Below are positions 1-6,701 of a stretch of DNA of 64,000 nt, piece after piece (within the stretch, counting starts at the first letter, position 1; each line of letters starts with the position of its first letter). This DNA is from Mycolicibacterium boenickei. Its GTDB lineage: Bacteria > Actinomycetota > Actinomycetes > Mycobacteriales > Mycobacteriaceae. The stretch is from positions 4,960,001 through 5,024,000 of the forward strand of contig NZ_AP022579.1 of assembly GCF_010731295.1 (NCBI RefSeq), written 5' to 3'. The notes under the pieces were generated by a model that did not search any database, was not told the origin of the DNA, and was given only the letters and a program-made list of their open reading frames with translations. Made by a program: the position numbers and the translations under genes.

Positions 1-2
1 CA

Positions 3-119
3 GGCACCCGCGTGTGCTGCTGCAAGCTCTGCCAGGACCACGGCTGGGACATCCGCCCCGGCAAGCGCCAGCGCCTCGAATCACGCCGCACATGCCGCAA
101 CTGGGAGTGCGAATACTAG
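3..119 (+). CDS. C-terminal fragment of a Cys-rich small protein (start outside window)
   Basis: An open frame enters from the left edge and stops at 117-119. The visible 38 residues contain a CCCKLC cluster, a DHGW segment and a closing CRNWEC pair, which suggests a small zinc-binding phage-type protein. It ends 16 bases before the HigA-like gene and is probably cotranscribed with it. It does not resemble the C-terminus of a HigB toxin. Family not recognised. Confidence 0.45.
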   Translation, partial: GTRVCCCKLCQDHGWDIRPGKRQRLESRRTCRNWECEY

Positions 120-135
120 AGAGGAAGGTCCCACC

Positions 136-423
136 ATGGCCGACTTCAAACCCACGCACCCCGGCGAGATCCTGGAGACCGAGTTCCTGGAGCCGATGGG
201 GATCTCTGCGTACGTACTCGCGAAGACCATCGACGTCCCCCAGTCCCGTATCAGTGCGATCATCCACGGACGGCGCGGAATCACCGCCGACACTGGCCTG
301 CGGTTGGCGAAGGCGTTCGGGTTGTCGGACATGTTCTGGATCAACATGCAGGCCCGGTACGACGCTGACATGGCGCGGGTTGAGCATGGCGCCGAGTTAG
401 CGAACATCTGCCCGCTGCGGTGA
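136..423 (+). CDS. HigA-family antitoxin / Xre-type HTH regulator
   Basis: This 95-residue protein has the HigA signature: an N-terminal HPGEIL segment, then a helix-turn-helix (about residues 30-65, with a SRISAIIHGRRGIT recognition region) and the LAKAFGLSDMFWINMQARYD tail typical of the VapI/HigA antitoxin group. HigA proteins bind their own promoter and usually pair with an upstream HigB RNase. No HigB is visible in the 119 bases upstream, so the gene may be an orphan antitoxin or regulator of the element. A purine-rich ribosome site (GAGAGGAAGG) precedes the ATG. Confidence 0.85.
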   Translation: MADFKPTHPGEILETEFLEPMGISAYVLAKTIDVPQSRISAIIHGRRGITADTGLRLAKAFGLSDMFWINMQARYDADMARVEHGAELANICPLR

Positions 424-516
424 ACGCAAGGCGAGATGAACCGGGGAAGAAAGGAGGCATCCCCGGGTCACCCGCCGGGTGACCGAGCAAGAGAAAGGCA
501 AGCTCGGGCACCCAAG

Positions 517-684
517 TCAGGACTCTGCCACCGGGCACCGACAAACCCGAACAGCGCCGAGGCGTTCATCAAGCAGCTCGTCGGCCCGCGCGATCCTCGG
601 CAACGGCTCACCATCCCGCCGGCACGCAGCACGAACCACCGCGATCAACCAAAGCTCGGTATCAATCGCCTCAATGGTGCGCAT
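517..684 (-). CDS. Small hypothetical protein, 55 aa
   Basis: A short reverse-strand frame encodes MRTIEAIDTELWLI followed by a charged helix ending in a RADELLDERL segment. The amphipathic composition and the MRTIEAID start look like small proteins found in actinobacterial prophages, an impression from memory. No clear ribosome site precedes the ATG, so it may be leaderless. It fills most of an otherwise gene-free gap between higA and the PIN gene. Function unknown. Confidence 0.45.
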   Translation of the reverse strand: MRTIEAIDTELWLIAVVRAACRRDGEPLPRIARADELLDERLGAVRVCRCPVAES

Positions 685-807
685 ACCGGATTAGACGGTA
701 TCCACCACCAAACGGTTCCCCGGGGGGCGGATTCGCCTATCCCCCTTCAGTAATCCACTCCAGACCAGCTACATTGGCGGACCACACCACATGTCACTGA
801 GGGGGTC

Positions 808-1962
808 ATGGTGTCGATGAAATCGGTCTTGTCGGAGTGGTACCCGCACAATGACGAGACCCTGGCAGACATCGTCAAAACAGGAACGATTTCTCTGGAC
901 ACCAACGCTCTGCTTGACCTCTATCGGGTGAACCGCGAACAAAGAGACGACATCCTGGAAGTCATCTCAAGCGTCAAAAACCGTCTCTTCATTCCGTACC
1001 AGGTGGCGCTAGAGTTCCAGCGCAACCGCCTCAAAGTGGTACATGACACTGCATCTGCCTACGACAAGATCCTGGGCAAGGTCACGCTGCCTCAGGACGT
1101 GCTGAATGGCATTCGCGACAGCAAACTTAAGAAGCACGTCGAGAGCATTTTCGGCGAGGCAACCAAGGTTCTTAAGGACGGCTTGGCCGAACTTCAGAAG
1201 GAACATGCGCTCAGCCTTGAAGAAGCACGTCGAGACGACCCTGTCCTCAAGGCACTGGACGACCTCATTGAGGACGGATCCCTGGGTTCCGCCCCATCCG
1301 TCGAAGAATTGAAGAAACGTCGCGCAACGGCTGTGCAACGAATCAAAGATGGAATACCCCCCGGGTTTGCCGATGCGCAGGGCAAAGAGGATCCCTCAGG
1401 CGACTATCTGATCTGGTACGAACTACTAGATCACGCCAAGGAGGCCGGACGCCCTCTCCTTTTCGTCACAAACGATGAGCGGAAAGGTGACTGGTACCGG
1501 GAGTCCGTGGGTGGGCAATCGCTGGGTCCACTGCCTGCGCTGGTCGCAGAGATGCGACTAGCTTCCCCTTTATGCACATACCACCAAGTGCCGCTATCCA
1601 CATTTCTCTGGCTAGCAAACCTGCACCTCGGCACCACGGTCGAGCCAGCGACCATCAAGACAGTCGAGAATATCGAGCCGGCAGGAGCGCAGCCGCCCTT
1701 CTCGGAGAGAAATCTCAACGCGCTGGTGTATCAAAAGATATTCGACTTATTAGTCGATAGGAATAAAGTCGACGTCGACACCCTATTGGAGTCAAAGGCC
1801 CTGAGAGATGCGCTCAACGATAGGCTTCAACGCGAAGAGCACGCTCGGACATTAGATAGAATATTTGAATCTATGCCAAGTATAGATATTTCCTGGGCGG
1901 CTGCAGACGACAATGCCGGCAATGAAACCGATTCAGACATGCCAAGCGAGGGCGGCGACTGA
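808..1962 (+). CDS. PIN-like domain protein (putative RNase, PIN_8 type)
   Basis: This 384-residue protein begins its PIN-like fold at ISLDTNALLDLYR (about residues 28-40), where the Asp-Thr-Asn is the first metal-binding acidic motif. A second acidic cluster lies near residues 190-225 (DAQGKEDPSGDYLIWYELLDHA, then LLFVTNDERKGDW), matching the PIN-like family with a conserved VTxDxKxDW end. A coiled-coil-rich insert separates the halves and an acidic tail follows. Such proteins are predicted RNases and occur in mobile elements beside partner genes. Here the next gene starts 5 bases downstream. A role in phage defence is inference. Confidence 0.75.
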   Translation: MVSMKSVLSEWYPHNDETLADIVKTGTISLDTNALLDLYRVNREQRDDILEVISSVKNRLFIPYQVALEFQRNRLKVVHDTASAYDKILGKVTLPQDVLNGIRDSKLKKHVESIFGEATKVLKDGLAELQKEHALSLEEARRDDPVLKALDDLIEDGSLGSAPSVEELKKRRATAVQRIKDGIPPGFADAQGKEDPSGDYLIWYELLDHAKEAGRPLLFVTNDERKGDWYRESVGGQSLGPLPALVAEMRLASPLCTYHQVPLSTFLWLANLHLGTTVEPATIKTVENIEPAGAQPPFSERNLNALVYQKIFDLLVDRNKVDVDTLLESKALRDALNDRLQREEHARTLDRIFESMPSIDISWAAADDNAGNETDSDMPSEGGD

Positions 1963-1967
1963 GCACA

Positions 1968-2744
1968 GTGGCCGAGTCCGATGGATTAACTGATGAGATT
2001 GTCTCAAACAAATGGCTGGAGATCGCTTCGGCGATCGAGGGGGTAGTGGCACGCATCCAGGACCCAGATGACTTCATTGTGCAGACATCGTCTGAGCTTG
2101 CCGGGGACGATGCCTGCAGCAGTCCCTACCACCTATCCCACTGCGCACGATGGTGTCTCAACGCTGGCGTAGACCATCTGCACGCCCTCAAAACGTTGGT
2201 CATAGATTCGTCCGTAATCCATTCGTCTGCCGACTACAGCCTCGCTCGTGGAGCCCTCGAAAATTTCGGTGCTGGATTTTGGCTGCTACATCCACCTGAC
2301 CGGCGGATCAGAGTTGAACGAGCAATGCGGTGGTGGGCAAAGAATTTCAAAGACCAAAGCAGAGCTACAAAAGGTATGCCAAACGAGACCCCATTAGCGC
2401 CCAAGCTCGACAAACTTGTAGACATCGCGCGTGCAGCCGACTGTGATCTTAAGCGGATACGAGATGGCTACACTTCTTCAGAAGCACTGCAATACGCAGA
2501 TCAGTATTCGTTGGCCCGCAGACCCTACTTAATCTGGCAAGTTTGCTCCGGCTTCGCGCACGGGCGACCCTGGGCCAATATTGGGATGAATGCGATGGAG
2601 AAACGTTCCACCGCGGACGAAGGTGTCTCGCTTGTTCGCTTGACCACAGATTACAAACGCTTGCTTGGCATCGCGTGGCCTGCGACGAGGCTGATGGAAG
2701 ATTTCCTAAGGCTCTACCAAGATCGCGCAAAACAAGCGCCGTGA
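1968..2744 (+). CDS. Hypothetical protein, partner of the PIN-like protein
   Basis: The GTG start lies 5 bases after the PIN gene stop, so the two are almost surely one operon. The 258-residue product is mostly helical and soluble, with a HSSADYSLARGALENF segment (about 85-100), WLLHPPDRR, and a SGFAHGRPWA segment (about 195-205). I have the impression of similar segments in uncharacterised actinobacterial proteins but cannot name a family. A HEPN-like helical fold was considered, but the R-x4-6-H motif is not convincing. It may modulate the nuclease. Confidence 0.6.
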   Translation: MAESDGLTDEIVSNKWLEIASAIEGVVARIQDPDDFIVQTSSELAGDDACSSPYHLSHCARWCLNAGVDHLHALKTLVIDSSVIHSSADYSLARGALENFGAGFWLLHPPDRRIRVERAMRWWAKNFKDQSRATKGMPNETPLAPKLDKLVDIARAADCDLKRIRDGYTSSEALQYADQYSLARRPYLIWQVCSGFAHGRPWANIGMNAMEKRSTADEGVSLVRLTTDYKRLLGIAWPATRLMEDFLRLYQDRAKQAP

Positions 2745-2842
2745 GTCCCTGGTCTTTCGTCTGCCCGACCTGGGCAGATCGGGCCGCCTTGTCCGATGCG
2801 CGAGCCGTCAGTCTGAGCAGCATTATTTCCGAGTGAAAATTG

Positions 2843-2872
2843 TTGACACTACATGCCAAGGGTTTTCCTTGG
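2843..2872 (+). promoter_or_regulatory. Candidate promoter and operator before the GAF-like membrane gene
   Basis: A consensus -35 hexamer TTGACA (2843-2848) is followed by a perfect inverted repeat CCAAGG-N5-CCTTGG (2856-2872), about 80 bases before the ATG at 2952. The repeat sits where a -10 spacer would be and could be an operator or part of an RNA hairpin. The -10 element itself is not obvious. Confidence 0.4.
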
Positions 2873-2951
2873 AATCGGCTGTGGGCCGATGCTCATCAGC
2901 GATAACTTTTGAGGATACTGCGAGCATCGGAACTGCACGGGGGTCAGTGCC

Positions 2952-3731
2952 ATGGCTGTCAAGTGGGGAACGTTAAGCAGGTTCATTCTGACGGTAGTAG
3001 CGATTGTCGGAGTGCCAACCTGCACCTTGTTCGTCAAGCGCGCAGATGGCACCTATGACTGGCGGTGGTTCGGCGGGCAAATCTTCTTCGTATTGCTGGC
3101 TGCCGGAGTCCCCGCATATGCAGCCTGGCGGCGGAAGCGGACAGAGATAAGCGACCTTACGCGCTCCCGGCTCCACTTGAGTTTTACTCTGAACCCAGTC
3201 TTGCGGCGGATAGTCAGGCGCACTGTCGAGGACCCAGCAGCCCTGCGGAACGAAATTAGAGCCATCGTCGTTCGGGCCGCTGCAGATATCGTCGGTCCTG
3301 GGTTAATGACACGGTCTTGTTACTTTGAGCTGGTCGAAGTAACAGCCCAGCCGGCACAGGCCGCCCCACTCAAACAGCTCGTATTGGAGGAGCAGGCGGG
3401 TCGGGCAGACCCAGTTCTTTCCGAGTTCACGAGCGCAACCCCCCGGGGGGCGGACGCGATCAAGCTGGTGATGACCGATGGTCAGGTCCGGTGCCGTGAT
3501 GTCATCAAGGAACCTCTGCCGCATTGGGCGGATGACGGAGATCAGACGTACAAGACCTTCATATCTGTTGCGGTCGTCGGTCACGGCACCGCATACGGCA
3601 TGCTGACCGTTGATGCGCCGAAAGCCGGTGACCTCGACAAACGCGACGTCTACCTCCTGCGCGCCATGGCGGGACTGATCGCGGTCGCCAACACGATCGC
3701 TCAGGTTGTCCCTGGTGCTGGCCAGCAATAG
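2952..3731 (+). CDS. Membrane-anchored GAF-like domain protein
   Basis: The 259-residue protein has two membrane helices near the N-terminus (about residues 8-28 and 38-58), separated by a short loop with KRADGTYDWRW, then a cytoplasmic domain. Its last third (TYKTFISVAVVGHGTAYGMLTVDAPKAG and LLRAMAGLIAVANT, about 195-250) reads like the end of a GAF domain, a ligand-sensing fold. No effector domain is visible. It lies in the AT-richer cargo segment after the PIN operon and has its own upstream region. Membrane sensor or abortive-infection effector are both possible. Confidence 0.6.
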   Translation: MAVKWGTLSRFILTVVAIVGVPTCTLFVKRADGTYDWRWFGGQIFFVLLAAGVPAYAAWRRKRTEISDLTRSRLHLSFTLNPVLRRIVRRTVEDPAALRNEIRAIVVRAAADIVGPGLMTRSCYFELVEVTAQPAQAAPLKQLVLEEQAGRADPVLSEFTSATPRGADAIKLVMTDGQVRCRDVIKEPLPHWADDGDQTYKTFISVAVVGHGTAYGMLTVDAPKAGDLDKRDVYLLRAMAGLIAVANTIAQVVPGAGQQ

Positions 3732-3785
3732 GCTTACCGGCACGTACACTATCTATGTCAGTAGTTATACGAGAGGCGGGTTGCG

Positions 3786-3920
3786 ATGGCAGTGACGATG
3801 AAGCCCGTTCATGACGAGCTGAACGAGCGCGCAGAGAAGATCCTCCAGAACCCGACGGCTTACTACGCCGAGGCGCGTGAGCTGGCGCGCGAGGAAGTTA
3901 AGAAGGAGATGGAGGGCTAA
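3786..3920 (+). CDS. Small helical protein, 44 aa
   Basis: A complete 45-codon frame starts at ATG 3786 after a GAGAGGCGGG ribosome site. The product is one amphipathic charged helix (LNERAEKILQNPTAYYAEA then ELAREEVKKEMEG), the look of a small antitoxin or a phage regulatory peptide. It follows the GAF-like gene by 54 bases and is the last rightward gene before the leftward block. Function unknown. Confidence 0.55.
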   Translation: MAVTMKPVHDELNERAEKILQNPTAYYAEARELAREEVKKEMEG

Positions 3921-3958
3921 AACCAGCCCCGTCATTTCTCTACACACAGGTCGTGGGT

Positions 3959-4165
3959 TCAGCGCACCAATCGGGTGTCGCCGATCCCTTTTGCATCGCT
4001 GGTGTCGTCACAGTGCACATCACAACGCCGCTTTCTATGGGCTCGATACGACTTCATCCGGCAGGAATCAGAGCACCAACGGCGCCGTCTGCCAGTGACG
4101 CGTTCAGGCACCCGATGCCCGCACCAACCGCACGGAATCAAGGCCGGCTTTCTCCTGCTCCACAT
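3959..4165 (-). CDS. Small zinc-finger protein, phage type
   Basis: The start at 4165 is chosen because a strong AAGGAG site lies 8 bases upstream. The 68-residue product has a CGWCGHRVPER knuckle followed by WCSDSCRMKSYRAHRKRR. This CxxC...CxxxC finger with a basic tail is common in small actinophage proteins, probably for DNA or RNA binding. It converges with the 44-aa gene and is the leftmost gene of the leftward block. Confidence 0.65.
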   Translation of the reverse strand: MWSRRKPALIPCGWCGHRVPERVTGRRRRWCSDSCRMKSYRAHRKRRCDVHCDDTSDAKGIGDTRLVR

Positions 4166-4290
4166 GCAATTACTCCTTAATGCGGGGCGTGCGGTTCGAA
4201 AACCTGGGGAACCGTACAGACAAGAATCATCAGCTTCCATCCGCTACTGAGAGGGGACGGCGGGTAGGGGGTCCAGGCCAGGGGGTCTAG

Positions 4291-4791
4291 TCAGTCTGGA
4301 TCCTCATCGTGATCACCGAGGTCCATCTCGAAGGTGCTTTGGTAGAACGACTCTGGCCATTCGTCCCAGCCTTCGGGGACCGTCCGAAGGACGCTGTTGC
4401 CTAAGTCGGCGAGCTGCCAGATCAGTTCCCCAGCGCCTTTGGGTCCGTGCTTGCCGACGTCGTCGGGAAGGTCGTCGGTGTAGTGGCGAATGTTGTTCCA
4501 CACCGCTTCCCAGTCACCTTCGAATGCTGCGTTGACAAACCGATGTGCGTCTTCGTGTGGCCCGCAGACGAGGTTGTTGTAACGGATCTCCATCCAGGTT
4601 GAGCCAGTCTTTGGATTGTCTTCGACCAGTTCGTGGACGAAGTAGGCGAGGTGGATCAACAGGTCCACGATGGGGTGATCGTGTTCATCGATCCCGTAGT
4701 CGGCGAGGATTGCGTATCGCATTCGGGGATTCCCGTGGCGAGCGCAGCGCACTAGTTGTACTGCGTCGCGGCGGATCGGTGCTCTGTTCAT
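4291..4791 (-). CDS. Hypothetical phage protein, 166 aa
   Basis: The start overlaps the stop of the HNH gene by 4 bases (ATGA), indicating translational coupling. The product is acidic and soluble, rich in Asp, Glu and Trp (LIHLAYFVHELVEDN, WEAVWNNIRHYTDDLPDDVG), with no membrane segment or recognised motif. Its position after HNH suggests a role in the same module. Family not recognised. Confidence 0.6.
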   Translation of the reverse strand: MNRAPIRRDAVQLVRCARHGNPRMRYAILADYGIDEHDHPIVDLLIHLAYFVHELVEDNPKTGSTWMEIRYNNLVCGPHEDAHRFVNAAFEGDWEAVWNNIRHYTDDLPDDVGKHGPKGAGELIWQLADLGNSVLRTVPEGWDEWPESFYQSTFEMDLGDHDEDPD

Positions 4792-5105
4792 TTCTTGTGC
4801 CTGTCCCGTGCTGTTTTCTTCTTATGGCAATCCTTGTGTACAGCTCGGAGATTGTGGCCGTCTTCGTTTCCACCGCGTGCTTGGTTGCGAACATGGTCGA
4901 CTTCGGTGGCGCCAGGGGTGTTGCAGAGGTAGCAGATGCCGTTGTCGCGGGCGAGGATTCGGGCACGTGTGGCGTCCCAGCCTTTGGGCTTCTTCCAGTT
5001 GCTGGTTCCCCAGCCGTATGGGTATGGGTGTTGCGGGCAGCGGGTGCCGCCGTGCACGAGTGTCGTGCATCCATCTGCAGTGCAGACTTTCGGCGCTCTC
5101 GGCAT
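4788..5105 (-). CDS. HNH endonuclease
   Basis: The 105-residue protein has an N-terminal zinc pair (CTADGC...CPQH, residues 8-26) and a classic HNH core: CYLC, then EVDHVRNQARGGNEDGHNLRAVHKDCH (about 59-95). The DH, N and H residues form the metal site and the Cys pairs bind zinc. Phage HNH proteins of this size usually sit next to the terminase and help DNA packaging. Here no terminase is visible on either side, so packaging, homing or satellite interference are all possible. Confidence 0.9.
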   Translation of the reverse strand: MPRAPKVCTADGCTTLVHGGTRCPQHPYPYGWGTSNWKKPKGWDATRARILARDNGICYLCNTPGATEVDHVRNQARGGNEDGHNLRAVHKDCHKKKTARDRHKK

Positions 5106-5116
5106 GTTGCGTCTCG

Positions 5117-5398
5117 CTAGTCTGCTAGGCGCACCTTGTCATCTGATGTGACGACGTAGGTGCGGGTGTGTCGGTCGATGAAGATTGGGACGTCGGAGGC
5201 GGTTGGGACTGGCCCGTCGAAGTGGTCGAGTTGGTTACCGCTGATGGTGAGTGGTTCTGCGGCGTAGATCTTTTGTGTGAATAGGGATTGAGCGGCATGT
5301 GGATCGTTGGGCTCTTGTTGCTCGCATTGGGCTCTGAGGGTGCGTCCGTAGAGCCCGCGCAGTCGTACCCATTGTGTGGGGTCGATGGGTGCGGTCAT
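5117..5398 (-). CDS. Hypothetical protein, 93 aa
   Basis: The frame starts 2 bases after the 49-aa gene stop and ends 11 bases before HNH, so it belongs to the leftward operon. The product has a basic helical start (WVRLRGLYGRTLRAQCEQQ) and a beta-rich C-terminus (DVPIFIDRHTRTYVVTSDDKVR). No family recognised. Confidence 0.55.
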   Translation of the reverse strand: MTAPIDPTQWVRLRGLYGRTLRAQCEQQEPNDPHAAQSLFTQKIYAAEPLTISGNQLDHFDGPVPTASDVPIFIDRHTRTYVVTSDDKVRLAD

Positions 5399-5400
5399 GG

Positions 5401-5550
5401 TCAGTACCCCGCTCCCGCGTAGCGGACGTTCTGTGTTCCCGCTTCTTTAGTGAAGCGGAGACGGATCTCCAACGATTCACGGTTGGCGTCGTTTTCGAAG
5501 TCTTTGAGGATCTGGTTGACAGTTTCCTCGTGCGGGTGAATCAAAGGCAT
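5401..5550 (-). CDS. Small hypothetical protein, 49 aa
   Basis: A longer frame continues upstream, but the start at 5550 has a good AAAGGAG site 9 bases before it and the upstream part has shadow-like composition. The product begins MPLIHPHEETVNQILKDFEN and contains ESLEIRLRFTKEAG. It is the first gene after a 353-base hairpin-rich gap. Function unknown. Confidence 0.6.
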   Translation of the reverse strand: MPLIHPHEETVNQILKDFENDANRESLEIRLRFTKEAGTQNVRYAGAGY

Positions 5551-5903
5551 TGTGAGTGCTCCTTTTACGCGTGATGTTTGGGTGGTGCCGCCCAGCCCGA
5601 ACGACATGAGACAACTGGGCGGCACCGTTGCGCGGGTGCGGCGTCCGAGATCGCAACCACCAGAAATCTCAGGTGCACTGCCGCGCAAGCTTTGTGGTGG
5701 CCCCGCCCCGTCACCGTGCATGGGAAGAAAACCGGTGTGGGGGGCGGGGCCGTTGTGGCGCTGTCCTGCCCTGGTGTGTCTAGGCCAGTGCGGTGTGCGC
5801 CGGGTGGTGCGCCGTTGAGGGTGACTACCTCGGGCGTACCGTTCGGGCGGAGTCACGAGCAGGTGCCGTTGCGGCGGTTAGCTCGCCACCCGAAGCTCTT
5901 GGT
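5551..5903. other. Gene-free gap with two long hairpins
   Basis: No convincing coding frame lies here. It holds a perfect 12-bp stem GGTGCCGCCCAG/CTGGGCGGCACC (arms 5584-5595 and 5615-5626) and a perfect 11-bp stem GGCCCCGCCCC/GGGGCGGGGCC (arms 5699-5709 and 5741-5751). Neither has a following T-run on the transcribed strand. They may be factor-dependent terminators, RNA processing sites or protein-binding sites that separate the tape measure genes from the HNH genes. Confidence 0.6.
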
Positions 5904-6668
5904 CTACTTCTTTTTCCGGTCCGGGTCGTATTTGGACGGATCACTAGGCGGCACGGAAATGCGGTGTGCGACGAAGCCTTGCTTGATCCTGCTGGCATCG
6001 GCACTGATGAGCTGGAGAGCCTGCTCGGCGCGATTCAGTTTGGCTTTGGCTGCGCTGTATTCGGGTACGACTGTCGCCACGTCCGAGTCGATCCAACTGC
6101 TGGGAGATCCGACTGATTGCAGGTAGGTCGGTAGCTCTTGGAGGAGGGTCCCGAGTTCTTCGCGGCTTGCTTTGGCTACGAGTTCGCGGGCGACACCAAG
6201 CTTGTCGCCTTTCGTACTGTCGAGGAGTCGTTCGGCGCGGTTCCAGTAGCGGGTGGCTCGGGATTCGGCGGCTACGTCGCCGTTTGGTGAGAGGGCGCGG
6301 AAGGCATTGTCGGCTTCCTGTTTGGCTTCATCGCGGCGGGCTCTCACTCGCTCTACGTGGTCATCGATCACCTTCACGGCGTCGGTGTTGTTGAATGCGT
6401 CGATCTGTTCGCGGTAGCCGTCGGTTGAGTAGCGGTGCTTGTTGGCGTCGACCGCTTTGAGGTGTTTGCCGAATTCGTTGTACGCGTGGACGATCGCGGC
6501 GTGCGCCTGTTCTACGACGGTGCCTTCTGTTCTTGCGGCGCGAACCTTGACCGGCTGGGGGTCGATGCGGTACTCGTCGGGAGGGGGCGGTGCGACGTAG
6601 TTGTCCCGTTCGGGGTACATCGACTGTGTGTCGCCGGGTTCTGCGTAGAGTCCGTTTCCGATTGCCAT
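5904..6668 (-). CDS. Hypothetical helical protein downstream of the tape measure gene
   Basis: The 254-residue product has a proline-rich start (YVAPPPPDEYRIDPQP, residues 24-39) and a long alpha-helical middle rich in Ala, Arg and Glu (about 50-240). It ends with a PSKYDPDRKKK tail. It starts 33 bases after the tape measure stop, with an AGAGGAG site. In ordinary siphophages this place holds a large distal tail protein, which this is not. It could be a structural or scaffold-like factor. Family not recognised. Confidence 0.55.
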   Translation of the reverse strand: MAIGNGLYAEPGDTQSMYPERDNYVAPPPPDEYRIDPQPVKVRAARTEGTVVEQAHAAIVHAYNEFGKHLKAVDANKHRYSTDGYREQIDAFNNTDAVKVIDDHVERVRARRDEAKQEADNAFRALSPNGDVAAESRATRYWNRAERLLDSTKGDKLGVARELVAKASREELGTLLQELPTYLQSVGSPSSWIDSDVATVVPEYSAAKAKLNRAEQALQLISADASRIKQGFVAHRISVPPSDPSKYDPDRKKK

Positions 6669-6701
6669 GTGGTTGTTCTCCTCTAAATGTGGTGGTGCTG
6701 C

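Noticed and set aside
3..423. HigB-HigA toxin-antitoxin pair
   Set aside because: The fragment before higA is Cys-rich and does not look like a HigB C-terminus; no toxin is visible.
436..753. 105-codon forward frame after higA
   Set aside because: Low-complexity Arg/Pro/His composition with no ribosome site; the reverse-strand 55-codon gene is more convincing.
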